Positions 22,134 to 33,903 of a stretch of DNA of 64,000 nt are shown here, piece by piece. Location of the stretch: positions 516,280,795-516,344,794 of the forward strand of contig NC_057795.1 of NCBI RefSeq assembly GCF_018294505.1, written 5' to 3'. The notes under the pieces were generated by a model that worked only from the letters and a program-made list of their open reading frames with translations, did not search any database and was not told the DNA's origin. The DNA is from Triticum aestivum (lineage: Eukaryota > Streptophyta > Magnoliopsida > Poales > Poaceae). How positions within the stretch are numbered: position 1 is the stretch's first letter; each line of letters begins with the position of its first letter. Made by a program: the position numbers and the translations under genes.

Positions 22134-22260
22134 AACATGAGAGGAGGGGCGGTGGTTTTGAAATGGAAGAGGAGAGGAGCGGCGCTGGATTTAGATTGGA
22201 ACAGGAGAGGAGCGGCGGTGGTTTAAGAGGAGAAGAGCGGAAGAGCGACGCTGGTCTTGG
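22134..22260 (-). repeat. Continuation of the left pseudogene's upstream minisatellite
   Basis: On the minus strand it reads as units such as CTCCTCTCCTCTTCCAT plus TTCAAAACCA, like those at 1311-1386 on the far side of the Sirevirus. It marks the original uninterrupted repeat into which the element inserted. Confidence 0.65.
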
Positions 22261-22560
22261 AAGTATTTTTTTGTTTTGTGTATTTTGGGTCAAAGTTTGA
22301 CCACTTACTGTATTTGACAAGCAAAATGTGAATGCATGTCACCAAAAATTGTATCGTTTGGTGCGTATCTAAATTTACTTCCAAATTATATTATTTTTGC
22401 AACGTATAACATATATTTTATGTGCGAAAATCATGGTCAATTATGACCCAGAATAAAAGGGAGACTAGTTAATATGGGGCCGCTTTCTTAATTGAAGGGT
22501 AAATTGATTTTGATTTTGATCCAGTCACAACGCGCCGGCCCTCTCGTCCAATCCTAAATC
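22261..22560. other. AT-rich spacer between the two paralogues
   Basis: It contains GGGTCAAAGTTTGACC and AT-rich sequence of the kind seen in decayed Mariner/Stowaway-type elements, but without recognisable ends. It forms the middle of the head-to-head arrangement. No gene is seen. Confidence 0.4.
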
Positions 22561-22585
22561 GCTGCCGCATGCTCCTCTCCCTCTT

Positions 22586-22770
22586 CTCCATTGCAAAACC
22601 ACCTCCTCTCCTCTCCATCATCTCCATTCGAAAACCACCGTCTCGCCTCTCCCTCTTTTGATCTTCTCCATTGCAAAACCACCTCCTCTCCTCTCCATCA
22701 TCTCCATTGCAAAACCACCATCTCGCCTCTCCCTCTTCTCTATTGCAAGACCATCGTCTCTCCTCCCATC
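22586..22770 (+). repeat. 36-bp minisatellite at the start of the right paralogue
   Basis: About five units starting CTCCATTGCAAAACCACC and continuing TCTCCTCTCC or CGCCTCTCCC. One unit is 44 bp. In one frame they encode SIAKPPPLLS repeats, matching the Pro/Ser/Leu repeats at the start of the left paralogue. Confidence 0.8.
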
Positions 22771-23190
22771 TTCCAAAGCTAGCACCAGACCACTCAGAAG
22801 GACATCTATGGAGAGGACGCAACAGCGAATCAGGCAGATCGCCGCCGGCGACCAGGCAAAGTTAGCGAGGTTGAAGGAGATCCTTACTTGGTTTGACAAT
22901 GAGTGGGAGATTTCGAGGACGGTGAGGGCCATGTGGCAATGTATGCGAAAGAGCGAGACGACGTCGATGAGGGCGGCGATGTACATGTACTCCTCGGCGG
23001 CAGTCACACCGCAGTCCTCCGAGTTCATCGAGTATCTCCTCTGGGCGATGGAGTAGACAGATTCACCCGAGGCGACAGTCTGGCGGAGGTGGTGGGCGTA
23101 CATGTCGAAGGTCGATCACCCAGAGGATAACGAATCGATCGAGTATGGTGTGCCGTTCGTGAGGTTGTAGAGCCAGCTGGAGCCATAGGA
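22658..23190 (+). pseudogene. Right paralogue of the unrecognised gene family
   Basis: From a Pro/Ser-rich repeat region and the ATG at 22808 the frame encodes MERTQQRIRQI, KLARLKEILTWFDN, EYLLWAME, TDSPEA, WWAYMSKVDHP and YGVPFVRL. The left pseudogene shares this order: KLARMLEI, SWFDN, LLLWAMEQTDSP, WWEYRYQMEHP, YRVPFVRV. In-frame TAG codons at 23054-23056, 23168-23170 and 23186-23188 break it; the first replaces the Gln of AMEQTDSP. The gene lies head to head with the left copy. Function unknown. A splice-like GGTTTAAG|GTAAGC near 23300 may have ended an exon. Confidence 0.55.
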
Positions 23191-23299
23191 GTATTCGTTC
23201 TCCCACCGCTAGAGGAGGCCGGATGGCGCGACGTCGCTTCCCCGCCGTTCTCCACGGTTCCCTCGACGCTCGCCTCGTTTCAACGGTGGCAGTAGGGTT

Positions 23300-25480
23300 T
23301 AAGGTAAGCTTCGCACTAACCTAATCTTCCACCTACTCATGCTTACAATCAGTGTGACAGCTAACGAGGATCATGCTTACAATCAGTCTTCGAGTACTAC
23401 GCCAATCACCCTAAAATAGCTCTGGACCTTTGGGTCAAAGTTGTAAGACAGTGTACAAATAAAGAAAAATAGATTGGTGCTTCTTTCAGAAAAGAGTACT
23501 CCCTAGAAAACTGCCAATATAAGCCACTAGTATTTGGTTAGAGGATTTGCTGCCGAGAAAGATCCGTCCATAGAGAGAGCCACACATCCCACTGGTGGTG
23601 GTGGATGCCAATGCGTGCATGGAACATGGTTGGTGTCGGTAATTTTTATTTGGCACACCTTGCACTCTGCATATATGCCGGTTCCATACATACATTTGTG
23701 CAGTTCCACGAAAATGCAGCTGAATAACCCTGTTTGCATAGATAATGAAAAAGCATGATTACATTATAGTGGCACTAGTTGATGAAACACACAAAATAAA
23801 TAGAAGAAAATATTGCGATAGTATCATAGTATGTCATGCTGCGAGGGCAAGATGGGCCCTGCGACGCCTCATACGGTACGCCTCATACTGGAAATCGTCC
23901 CAAGTCTCCCAGATACACCTTCTGCCAGTGATGAACATTAGTGTATAGCGGTAGTACAAGGAGGCGCCTTGAGACATTCAAATCTCTATTTTTTTACAGA
24001 TCAACTAAAATTAAGCACCCCAGTTTGCAGAAACGCTTAAACATTAACAATGGGACTAGTTGATGAAACATACATTAACAAAGATAAGCACTTTTTTTAT
24101 CTACATTGGAAATGAAATGATAGAGAGGACACATGCTCTATTTTAATTGTATTATTACTTCATTTTATGTGTGACACTAGGGTCGAGCAGGTGGCAAACG
24201 AGGTGTACCGTGGGTCGCAAGGATGGAGGCCGGGGGTGCTTATACTGGGATGTTGAAGCTCGCTCTTTCAGTCACCAACATGGATGATTCAATTCATGGG
24301 ACCTTTTGGTGCAGTTCACCTAAAATGAAGCAATGTCCCGTGAGCTAGCAGCTTCTTCTTCATTTTTTAAAGAAAAGGGCTCCAGCCCCGGTTCCATTTC
24401 CATTAGAAGGTGAAACACACAGAGCTTCTTCTTCATTAGTTGCAATAAAATTGAGCAACATCAAGGTTGGTTGTGAAGCTCCTGGAATGTTCAACTATAA
24501 TTTGGATATCATTTGTGCAGTTCCACTAAGATCGAGCGTGAAATGTATATCTCTGTTTGCACAAAAAGGTGGAAAGGAGGTTGACTAACAAGTGATGAAA
24601 CATGCATCAAATGAAAATAAGCATGTTCCTTATCTGAATGGCAATCCTACAAGGACAATAGCAATTTCTAAAGCAGTGGCATTGCTAGATAGTAGTGTGG
24701 GCATTAGGATTAACTATGACAACCATTAAATATGACATTACTTTGGGCACGGGAGAGTAGGCGGACCACGACAGTTGCATTTCTAACGAAAAGAACCAAC
24801 TTAACTTAATGGGAAATTTAGCAGGACATGTAAAAAAGTGCCATTGATTCATATTACTGGAGGCATTACATTGAAAACAACATTGGTTTAACGTGCCCTT
24901 ACTTTTAACAGTGCGACAACTACATTTTACCAGTGGCATTACATAAGAGTGGCTCGGGGTAACAAACATCAGAACAAGATATCTGGGTTGGTCCCATTTT
25001 TGTTCGGCATAGCCACCTTATATTGTGTGAGGCTAGCAAATCTAGTGCTGGACTTACTCTGTTGACTTGTCCCCCAATCCCCACTTTCTTTCCTTTTTCA
25101 ACCAATAGATCGGGTTTATATTGAGTTTGTACTGCGTTTCCCTTTATTTCCTATTAGACCTAGAGACCAGTTGGATAGCCAGTGTCTGCTACTTTTTGCC
25201 CCCATTATTTCCTCTTTCGACCAAGTCCTAGATTCAGGTAACAAATCTTCCCTCGGCCCCACCCCCTTTCTTCCTTGTTTGAACCAAGTAGTACTAGATT
25301 CGAGTGCATGAACCAATTTTACCTCTTAACCGTAAAAAAATAGGTGGTTTTCGAATAGCCGATCGATCCTATCTACAAGGGGGCCTGAGAAATAGTAAAA
25401 GATACAAATGCAGCAACATCAGGAGCTTGAGACATAGAGCAAGGCCGGTTTCGAAGGAAGTTATACCTGATGGTCGTCGA
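23300..25480. other. Intergenic stretch with degenerate repeats
   Basis: No gene is supported. Four degenerate copies of a module occur near 23698, 23995, 24308 and 24514: GTGCAGTTCCACNAAAATNNAGC, then after 60-90 bp often TGATGAAACACAC or a variant, sometimes with ATAAGCA. The rest is AT-rich, with no other structure I could recognise. Confidence 0.45.
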
Positions 25481-25830
25481 GATGTCGCTAGGTAGGCGGT
25501 GGGAGGTCGAATCTGCCCACACTACGGCAGCAAGGAAGAAGGGGTCGGAGGCCCTCCCTCGCCAGCGGTGCTTGGGAGAGAACGGCAAGGCAGGCTGATC
25601 GAGGCGCGCCAGCAGTGGGTAAGAGCCGTCGCCGAGGACGACCGCGTGAATGGTGCACCTTCTCACCTTCCCCGGCGGAGAGGATCCGGCTGGATCTGTG
25701 ACCAGCGGTGAGCAAAGAGAGAGAGAGAGAGTGTGGCCACCGCTATCGTGTTTAGATCTAGAGAGGACGAGACAGTGTGAAGAGAGCAACAATAGCAAGC
25801 AAGCGCGGAGGCTCCTACCTATATAGTGGA
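25480..25830 (-). promoter_or_regulatory. Promoter and first-exon-like fragment, minus strand
   Basis: On the minus strand CTATATAGG (TATA near 25820-25826) is followed by a leader with CTCTCTCTCTCTCTTTGC, a GC-rich segment, and a donor-like GAAG|GTGAGA at 25666/25665. This resembles a plant gene 5' end whose remainder is not recognisable to the left. The LARD inserted about 40 bp upstream of the TATA box. Frames here are short; I assign no product. Confidence 0.35.
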
Positions 25831-25858
25831 GTACTAGTTTTCTTTTGTCTACCGGAGC

Positions 25859-25863
25859 CGGCT
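25859..25863. repeat. Target-site duplication of the LARD (left copy)
   Basis: CGGCT precedes the left LTR. The identical CGGCT follows the right LTR at 38187-38191. Confidence 0.93.
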
Positions 25864-28800
25864 TATAACGCCCTCGATGCGGCTATATCTCCCACGTGTC
25901 GAAGCACGACTTAGAGGCATAACCGCATTGAAAGCAATGTCGCAAGTGAGGTAATCTTCACACAACCCATGTAATACATAAGGGAAAGAGATACATAGTT
26001 GGCTTACAATCGCCACTTCACACAATTACATGAATAAAGCATTACATCATCCAGATACAATCAAGGTCCGACTACGGAACCAAAATAAAAGAAGAACCCC
26101 AAATGCGACAAAGGTCCCCGATCGACCCCAACTGGGCTCCACTACTGATCAACTAGAACGAAACAACACAAAGGGCAAGATCTTCATCGAGCTCCTCCTT
26201 GAGCTTGGTTGCGTCATCTGCACGGTAACATAGGCACCTGCAAACTGGTTTTGGAAGTATCTGTGAGCCACGGGGACTCAGCAATCTCGCACCCGCGAGA
26301 TCAAGACTATTTAAGCTTATAGGAAGGATGGAGTAATGAGGTGGAGCTGCAGCAAGCGACTAGCATATATGGTGGCTACAATCGCAAAAGAGAGCGAGAA
26401 GAGAGGGCAAAGCACGGTCGATAAAAGTATGATCAAGAAGTGATCCTATAGCAACCTACGTCAAGCATAACTCCAACACCGTGTTCACTTCCCGGACTCC
26501 GCCGAGAAGAGACCATCACGGTTACACACGCGGTTGATGTATTTTAATTAAGGTCAACTTCGGGTTTTCTACAACCGGACGTTAACAAATTCCCATCTGC
26601 CCATAACCGCGGGCACGGCTTTCGAAAGATAATACCCTGCAGGGGTGTCCCAACTTAGCCCATCACAAGCTCTCACGGTCAACGAAGGAATAGACCTCCA
26701 CCCGAGACGTTCCGATCAGACTCGGTATCCCGGTACAACAAGACATTTCGACAGGGTAAAACTAAACCAGCAACACCGCCCGAATGTGCCGACAAATCCC
26801 GATAGGAGCTGCACATATCTCTTTCTCAGGGCACACTCAGATGAGCAATCCGTACAACTAAAACCAAACCTCGAGTTTCCCCGAGGGGGCGCTGCACAGG
26901 GCTCTAGTTCGGACCAACACTCAGAGGAGCACTGGCCCGGGGGGGGGGGGTTAGAATAAAGATGACCCTTGAGTCTGCAGAACCCAAGGGAAGGTGGTAG
27001 GTTGTTAGTGCAAATGGTAAAACCAATGTTGGGCATTGCTGGAAGAGCTTTACTTAAGGCGAACTGTCAAGGGGTTCCCATTATAGCCCAACCGTGTAAG
27101 GAACGCAAAATCCGGGAACATAACACCGATATGACGGAAACTAGGGCGGCAAGAGTGGAACAAAACACCAGGCATAAGGCCGAGCCTTCCACCCTTTACC
27201 AAGTATATAGATGCATTAATTAAATAAGATATATTGTGATATCCCAACAAGTAAACATGTTCCAACAAGGAACAACATCTCCATGTTCCAACAAGGAACA
27301 AACTTCAATCTTCACCTGCAACTAACAACGCTATAAGAGGGGCTGAGCAAAGCGGTAACATAGCCAATCAACGGTTTGCTAGGACATGGTGGGTTAGAGG
27401 TTTGACATGGCAATTTGGGAGGCTGACAAGCAAATGGTAGGCATCGTAGCATTGGCATAGCAAAAGAGCGAGCAAACTAGCATAGCAAAGATAGTAGTGA
27501 TTTCGAGGGTATGATCATCTTGCCTGAGATCCCGCAAGGAAGAAGAACGAGTCCATGAAGAAGACAAACGGACGTAGACGAACGAATCCTCACAACTCCG
27601 GAACGAAACCGAAGCTAACGAGAGAAGCAACCCGAAAAGAAACAAACAACATAGTAAACACACAAGCATAAACAAGTCATGATGCACAAACAAGTATGAT
27701 GCATGTCCGGTTTAATGAGGCATGGCATGGCAAAGTGCAACAAACAATACTACAAGTTAAGTGGAGCTCAATATGCAACGAGGTGCATGTTGACGGAACA
27801 CCACATCAATTATTTAGTTATCTCTCGTTTAAGCTACCCAACAATATTAACTGTTGTTAAACATGGCAAGAGGTGAAGCATAATATAAACTATACCATCT
27901 AAACAATTTAAATGGGGCCCGATATAAAAACAACAAATCCGGTAAATCCCCATATGCATTTAGCAATTTAATGCAACAACAAGTTTAAACATTTTAAATG
28001 TTGTTATCATGATGCGGATGACATATACAAGTTTTATGCAATTTTATGAAAATGTTGACATGAGCATGTTATGAAGCATTTGTCACCCTGGCGGAACAAA
28101 AAGGGTGCCACGGCGGCGAAACAAAAATGGTGCCACGGCAACATATCCGAAAATGATGCCACGGCAACATATCAGTTCCGGTAGCTCACAGAGATACCGG
28201 TGCAAAAGGAGGCGTGACGTGAGCGAGTCATGCAAGATGGTGGGGTGATCCCGACTTCCGGGTTCCCACGGGACGGTGGCACGGCAAAAGAGGGGCATCG
28301 CAAGGACGATTCGATCACGGTGCAAAACTCGAGCATCTCATTCAACACATGCATTCGGTCCACGGCGGTCGTTCTCGGCGGTTATACCTTTGAAGCAAGC
28401 GTTTTCGGGGCGGATCGAGTTCGGTACGATGTAGAGGAAGTAGACGTTCTCGGGTCGTCGTGGGAAGTAGTTGTACATGACGACGGTAGTGGTACATATC
28501 ATAGTGGAAGTAGTTGTTCATGTCCCGTGGATGTTCGGGGCCCACGGGGTCTTCGAGGGTCGACGGTAGTGGTTCATGGACATCGTGGAAGTAGTCGTAC
28601 ACGGGTCTTCGAGCGACGGTAGATGGTACACGTTTTTCGGAGAGGAACTTGATGTACCCATGTGCTTCACGGGTCGTCGTTGAACTTGACGAAATCCATC
28701 CGCAGGTAGCCGTCTGTGGTCGTACTCATGTTGGCGTGCAACCCGATGGTCTCGAGGATCGTAGTCGAACTTGGCGGTCCATATGGTCACCGAAACGAAG

Positions 28801-30149
28801 CAACACGAGGGCCTTGAGTTGGCAGCAGCAAGGACATGCGGTGCGTGAGCAGCGGCAGGAAGCGGGCACGCTCAAGGAGAGCAGCAGAGGGCAGCAGTAG
28901 CAGTGAGGCGAAGGTGGCGGCCTAGCACGGCGCCGGAGACGGGGAATGGGTGGATCCGAGTCCCCAGCAGCAGGGAAGGCATCCGGCGAAACGGCAGAGG
29001 CGGGGCGAGGTCGACGACGAGCTGGAGAAGGCGCTGTGGGGCTTCACCGACGCCTGCACTTGTCGGAGATGGCGAGCGAAGGCGGGGAAGGCGGTCACGG
29101 CGGCCGGCAGAGTCGAACGGACTCGGGCACGCGTTCCAGCGGAAAGACGGACGGCGAGGCGTCTGAAGCGGGGAAGGAGCACGGGCGACGCGCTTGGGTG
29201 CCGGCACGATGGTCGATGGGGAGGGGCTTGGCGCGGCGGGGACGAGCTCGTGCTCGAGCGCCTGAAGAAGATGGCGCGGCGGCGCTGGAAGAAGGCATCG
29301 GCGACGGGAGCCGGCGCTGACGAGGCTGCGGCGCAGAGGAGATGGGGGTCGGGCGAGAGGAAGGAGATGGGATCGAGCAGAGGGGTTCGGGCAAGTGGCG
29401 GCGTAGGGAGAGAGTGGAGGGAGAGATCGAGAGGAGGGGATCGGTCTCCTGGCGGCTAGGGTTAGAGGGGTCGGCTGGGCCTTGGGCCGGCTTAGGTTGG
29501 CCTTGGCCTTGGGCCGGCGCGGGAGGTTGGGAGGCCCAGGCTGCTAGGCTCCTTCTCTCTCTCTCTCTAAATCTCTTTGCAAAACAGAAAAAATAAAGAG
29601 AATGAAAAAGGGAAGAAAAGAAAGGTTAGAGAAAGAGTTGGGCACGGGGATAATTTTTCCGGACTCGCAAAAATGAGTTTGTTCCGAGAAAAATAGAAAG
29701 GCCATGATTGAAAGATTAAATTCAAACTCATTTGATTTAAATTCAAATGATTTGAATAGGAAGTGAGGTTTGGGAAGGTCCAAAAATGTTTGGATTTTTG
29801 GTGGAGCTCCGGAAAATGATGAAATAAATTATTGGACAACGATTGAGGTCAAAGGCATGGGGAATTATTTTGCAAGTGTGTTTTGGTGATTCTGAAATAG
29901 TGGAATATTTAATATAGCTCCCTAATATTGGAGGATATGTTATAAAGAGAAGTCACCATGTGAGTCCCTCGATTTAAATGGATCGAAAAATCCATACAAT
30001 TATTTAGTTGAGGTTTTAAAAAATGAAATGACATGATGGCATGATGCAATGCACATGATGCAAGGATGAATGCAACAAATAAAACAAATCACACGACGAA
30101 ACTCGGAATAGCTGGAAGTCTTCTGGAGCGTCGGTCTCGTGGCGTTACA
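25864..30149 (-). repeat. LARD LTR, left copy (its 3' LTR)
   Basis: 4286 bp, ending TGGCGTTACA. It contains a G-run of about 11 near 26939, an AT-rich part, a degenerate tandem near 28440-28640 and a GC-rich gene-like part at 28910-29560. Differences from the right copy cluster at 28080-28210. Confidence 0.94.
28440..28640 (-). repeat. Degenerate tandem repeat within the LARD LTR
   Basis: Units with CGACGGTAGTGG, then TGGAAGTAGT and GTTC or GTACA recur two to three times at about 80-100 bp. The same array is in the right LTR at about 36480-36680. Confidence 0.6.
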
Positions 30150-30150
30150 A

Positions 30151-30164
30151 CACTCCACCACTAC
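30151..30164 (-). promoter_or_regulatory. Polypurine tract of the LARD
   Basis: On the minus strand GTAGTGGTGGAGTG lies directly before the LTR start. Confidence 0.65.
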
Positions 30165-33100
30165 AAGAGGATCTCGTCCCGAGATCTAGATGGCACCGGA
30201 GAGAAATGAAAGAGGAAGAGAAGAGGTAAAACTAAGTTGCTTCTTTGACCAATGAGTGAAACCAAAGAACCTTGAGAGGTTGAACAAATTGAAAGAAAGA
30301 ATACAAAGGAGATGAACGAGATTGCAAACAATCCGTTAGAAAGAGGAACAAGGAACATTATGACAACTTGAAGGTTGCAAAGACATGAATCAAGAGTTTA
30401 ATGGACAAGATAGAATTCGAAACCACTCCGGTTAAAACAAGATGAGAGGGGAAGAATTCGGGCAGTACTCCGGTTGAACATGGAAGGAATAGAACATGAA
30501 CTTGAGAAGATGGGATGTTACTTGATGAAATCAACAACACACTGCCTCCGGAACTATTGAAAGAATGGCACAATGGGTAAGAAGGATTTCAGACAGCTCT
30601 CCAGTTGAGGAAGGAGGGAAAACTTGATAAGATTAGAGAACTCGAATGAAAACACGACACTCCGGTTAAATGGATAAGCAAGAAAAGAACACGATCCTCA
30701 CGAATCGAGATGGTGAGTGAAAAGAGCAACGTCACAATGCCTCCGAAAGAAATAATAGAAGATATATCATTGGAATAACAGAATGGAGAAGAAAATGCCA
30801 ACTTCTGCCACAAATGAGTTTGGAAAGCATCCTTGCAAAGAAGAATTGAACGGAGTTGTTGGAAAATCAACAACGAAAAGCACAAGCTTGTAGTGGGCTT
30901 ATGGAAAACATCTCAAAATTATGAGGTGACAACCGGCCACTAACGGAAACAATTGCTTGCTTGAGATCAACGAAGAGATGAAAACTTCTTCCACCAAGAT
31001 GATAAAGAGATAACTTGGATCATTGGCAAGCACCACAAATAGCAACATTCCCAATGGAAGGCTTTTAGGTGAAATATGACACAAGATAACTCCAACAACG
31101 AGGTTGATGGATTTAAAAATAACTCATTCTTAACAACATGTGAATCATGGAAACATGAACTCAAATTATCAAGAATGACATAATACCACCTCCAAAATAT
31201 GGTAGAAAGAATTGCACTCCGGATTACCATATGAAGAAAGCTTGAGCTCCTTAGGAAAGAATCTCGATGAAAACTTTGAGAAGGGAATTAAATCCTTGAT
31301 GAACCATCATGTAGAACCTCCATGAAGAACTCCGGTAAACAAAAGGAATGAAAAGAAAGAGAAATTGAAAACACAAGGTGAATCCTTGCAATGATTTAGA
31401 TGGATCTCCGTGATAATTAGAGCTTGGAACTCCGGGAAAAAGAGAAGATGAAACAAATGAAACCGAGAATTTTAAGGGCCTCCGGAATAAAGAATTAATC
31501 ACTTGGATGAACAAGAATAAGAATTATGTTATGCTTATCCTTCACCAATTAAATTGACGACAATCAACGGATTTGGCATACTACTTATTCTCGTAGAAAG
31601 GATTAAAAGAGATATAGCGTAAACTTGAGAAGGTCTTCAACGAACCACCGGTAGGATTGGAACAACAAATGAATTGATATGATGAACAAGGAAGAGAGAT
31701 CTTGAAAGAACCACCGTAAGAATTGAAAATGATCGAAGTAGGGGTGCATCACCGGTAAGAATTAGCAAATGAACGAAGGTGCTTGAGACAAACTAGATAC
31801 ATGAGAACAAAGAGATCAAGAACTGATTAGAGGATATTCGATAGATGCACCGGCAAGATAGGAGAATGATAACTGACGGCTGAGAATGAATAAACCTGAA
31901 TTGATGGACTCCGGATGACAAACTGAGAAGACTCTTGAATATCTCCTGATGGGTGAAAAAGATTCTCACAATCGAAAACAATTATGAGAGGATGGCAACA
32001 AGCTAGCACCATGAATCTTGAAGAGAATAGAGCAAGATTAAAGAGAAACTCTTCTTCGGTCTTCAAATGATGAGAATGACAACGAGAAACACCACCAAGA
32101 ATTATTGAGGCACACCGGAAGAATCAAAAGCGAAGAGGTTGAGCCAACTATGAAAAGAATTTGAAAGATCTTGGAGAAAAGCATTTGACTAATGATAACT
32201 CATTCTTACGTCAAACTTGGAGAAGAATTTAGGATAGCTCTGGGAAAATAGAAGAGTCAGGTAAGATCCTGGGAAAAGACCTGTGGGTTAGGGCCCACTC
32301 AAAAGAACACCGTTGAAAAGATTTAAAAGAGATGTTGCACCGGTTGAATTAAATGACTTGAATGAGATACCAATCTCGAAAGAGCTTGAACGAATGCAGA
32401 GTGGAAACACGAATCTTCGAGATATCTTGAGCACTCCGGAACAATTTAATAGCGAGAGATGGATGATTAAGAGGTGCACCGGCATAAGAAAAGCATTGGA
32501 AAAAAAAGAAAAGGAGTATGCTTAATACCAAAGCTTGAATTAAATCCACCGGAGAAGAAAAGAACGAGGAATGACGAACTTGAAGCTCCATTAGAATCTT
32601 CATGAGAATCACCGGATAAGAACATTGACGGAAAAGAATGGAGAAACTTCCCATCAATAAAATGGATACTTGAAGAAGAAATCTTAGTCCTTGAAGAAAA
32701 ACAAAAGGGAGGGAGGGTGGGAAAAACAAAGGCAACTTGGAGACGGATGAAACAAACACCGTTGAGAAGAAGTGATAAATGATCTTGCAAATGTTGACGT
32801 GAACGGATCCACTTGAGGAGAGACACACCGGTTAAAAAAAAGGATTGACAAGACAGACTCGATGATCAAGAAGGATTAGTATTCACATAGGAATATGAGA
32901 ACACCATTTGGAAAAGGTATGGAATCAACATTTGACTTCGAAGCAACTCGAATACCACAACTCAAAACAAAACAAAGGATTGGCTTGCAAAATAAGCCAG
33001 AACAAACATATGATAGAGATTTCGTCCGAAGTTTTCGTGGTGGGGCCTACACGGGCTCGATCGTACAGCACCATCATGTACAAGGCAGTGCACATGACAT

Positions 33101-33886
33101 ACGAAGCGTCCCCGAGTCGGCATAGCCAAGGACTCTTTAAGACACAACGAGACCACTGTAAAATCGACCGTGAATAGACGGACCACTAGACGTCGAACCC
33201 CAATTTCATATCATACATCTGTCGGAAAGATATCCTACGAGCTACTTGAATTCCCACCTATGAAACTCCCGAAATTTTCCGGTTATGCAATCAGGTGTTG
33301 GGGATACAGGGGAAGCATAATATCTCACCCAAAACTAACAAATCCTACATCCAGCTGTATCCATCCTTCAACACATAACCAAGAAACCTTCGGAAATCGT
33401 CTACCTCAACCTTCGAAAAGCATCCGTTATACAAGTCATGGCAATACTCCCGTACTCACCTCAGTACTGGGTTATCGGGGTTATCTCACCAACAACTGCA
33501 TAAAAGAGATTTTCGATGTCGGCGTACTAAACTCAGGTATTCCAGAACTGCAACGATAAAATTATGACGACAACACCTCAGAGCTCAACTCCCCGGGACA
33601 CTTCCACTAAACCCCTGACAGGAGGCACCAAGACAATGTTCTCATCATAAAACCATCGGAACGATTCCAAGATACCCGCGTGATCCTAAATTTTTTTAGT
33701 GAAATTTGAGAAGAGAAGAGTCAAAACTCTACGTCAGGATGCCTTACCAGAGCGATGAAGAGACTGGGGAGTAAAAAGAATTCCTAACTCTCCGATATAT
33801 ATAATCCTAAAGGACTCAAAACATTTTTCTAGACACAACTCGGCCGCTAAAAACGATCAAGCAGTGGGGCTCCTAAGGTCGGGGAA

Positions 33887-33902
33887 GGCTCTGATTACCA
33901 AC
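33887..33902 (-). promoter_or_regulatory. Primer binding site of the LARD
   Basis: On the minus strand the LTR is followed by TTGGTAATCAGAGCC. This is the initiator Met-tRNA site TGGTATCAGAGC with one extra A, which might lower priming or be tolerated. Confidence 0.75.
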
Positions 33903-33903
33903 T

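Larger units (their letters stand above)
30150..33903 (-). other. Non-coding interior of the LARD
   Basis: Purine-rich on the plus strand, with no gag, protease, integrase or reverse transcriptase motif in any frame. Short motifs CTCCGG or CACCGG followed by an A-rich stretch (on the sense strand CCGGAG or CCGGTG) recur about 25 times from 30435 to 32830. The last 1 kb before the PBS lacks the motif and is more mixed. Conserved non-coding interiors are typical of LARDs and probably carry packaging and replication signals. Confidence 0.85.

Noticed and set aside
32349..32828. A 159-codon minus-strand frame inside the LARD interior
   Set aside because: Low-complexity Ser/Phe/Leu composition from purine-rich DNA, with no gag or pol motif; accidental.
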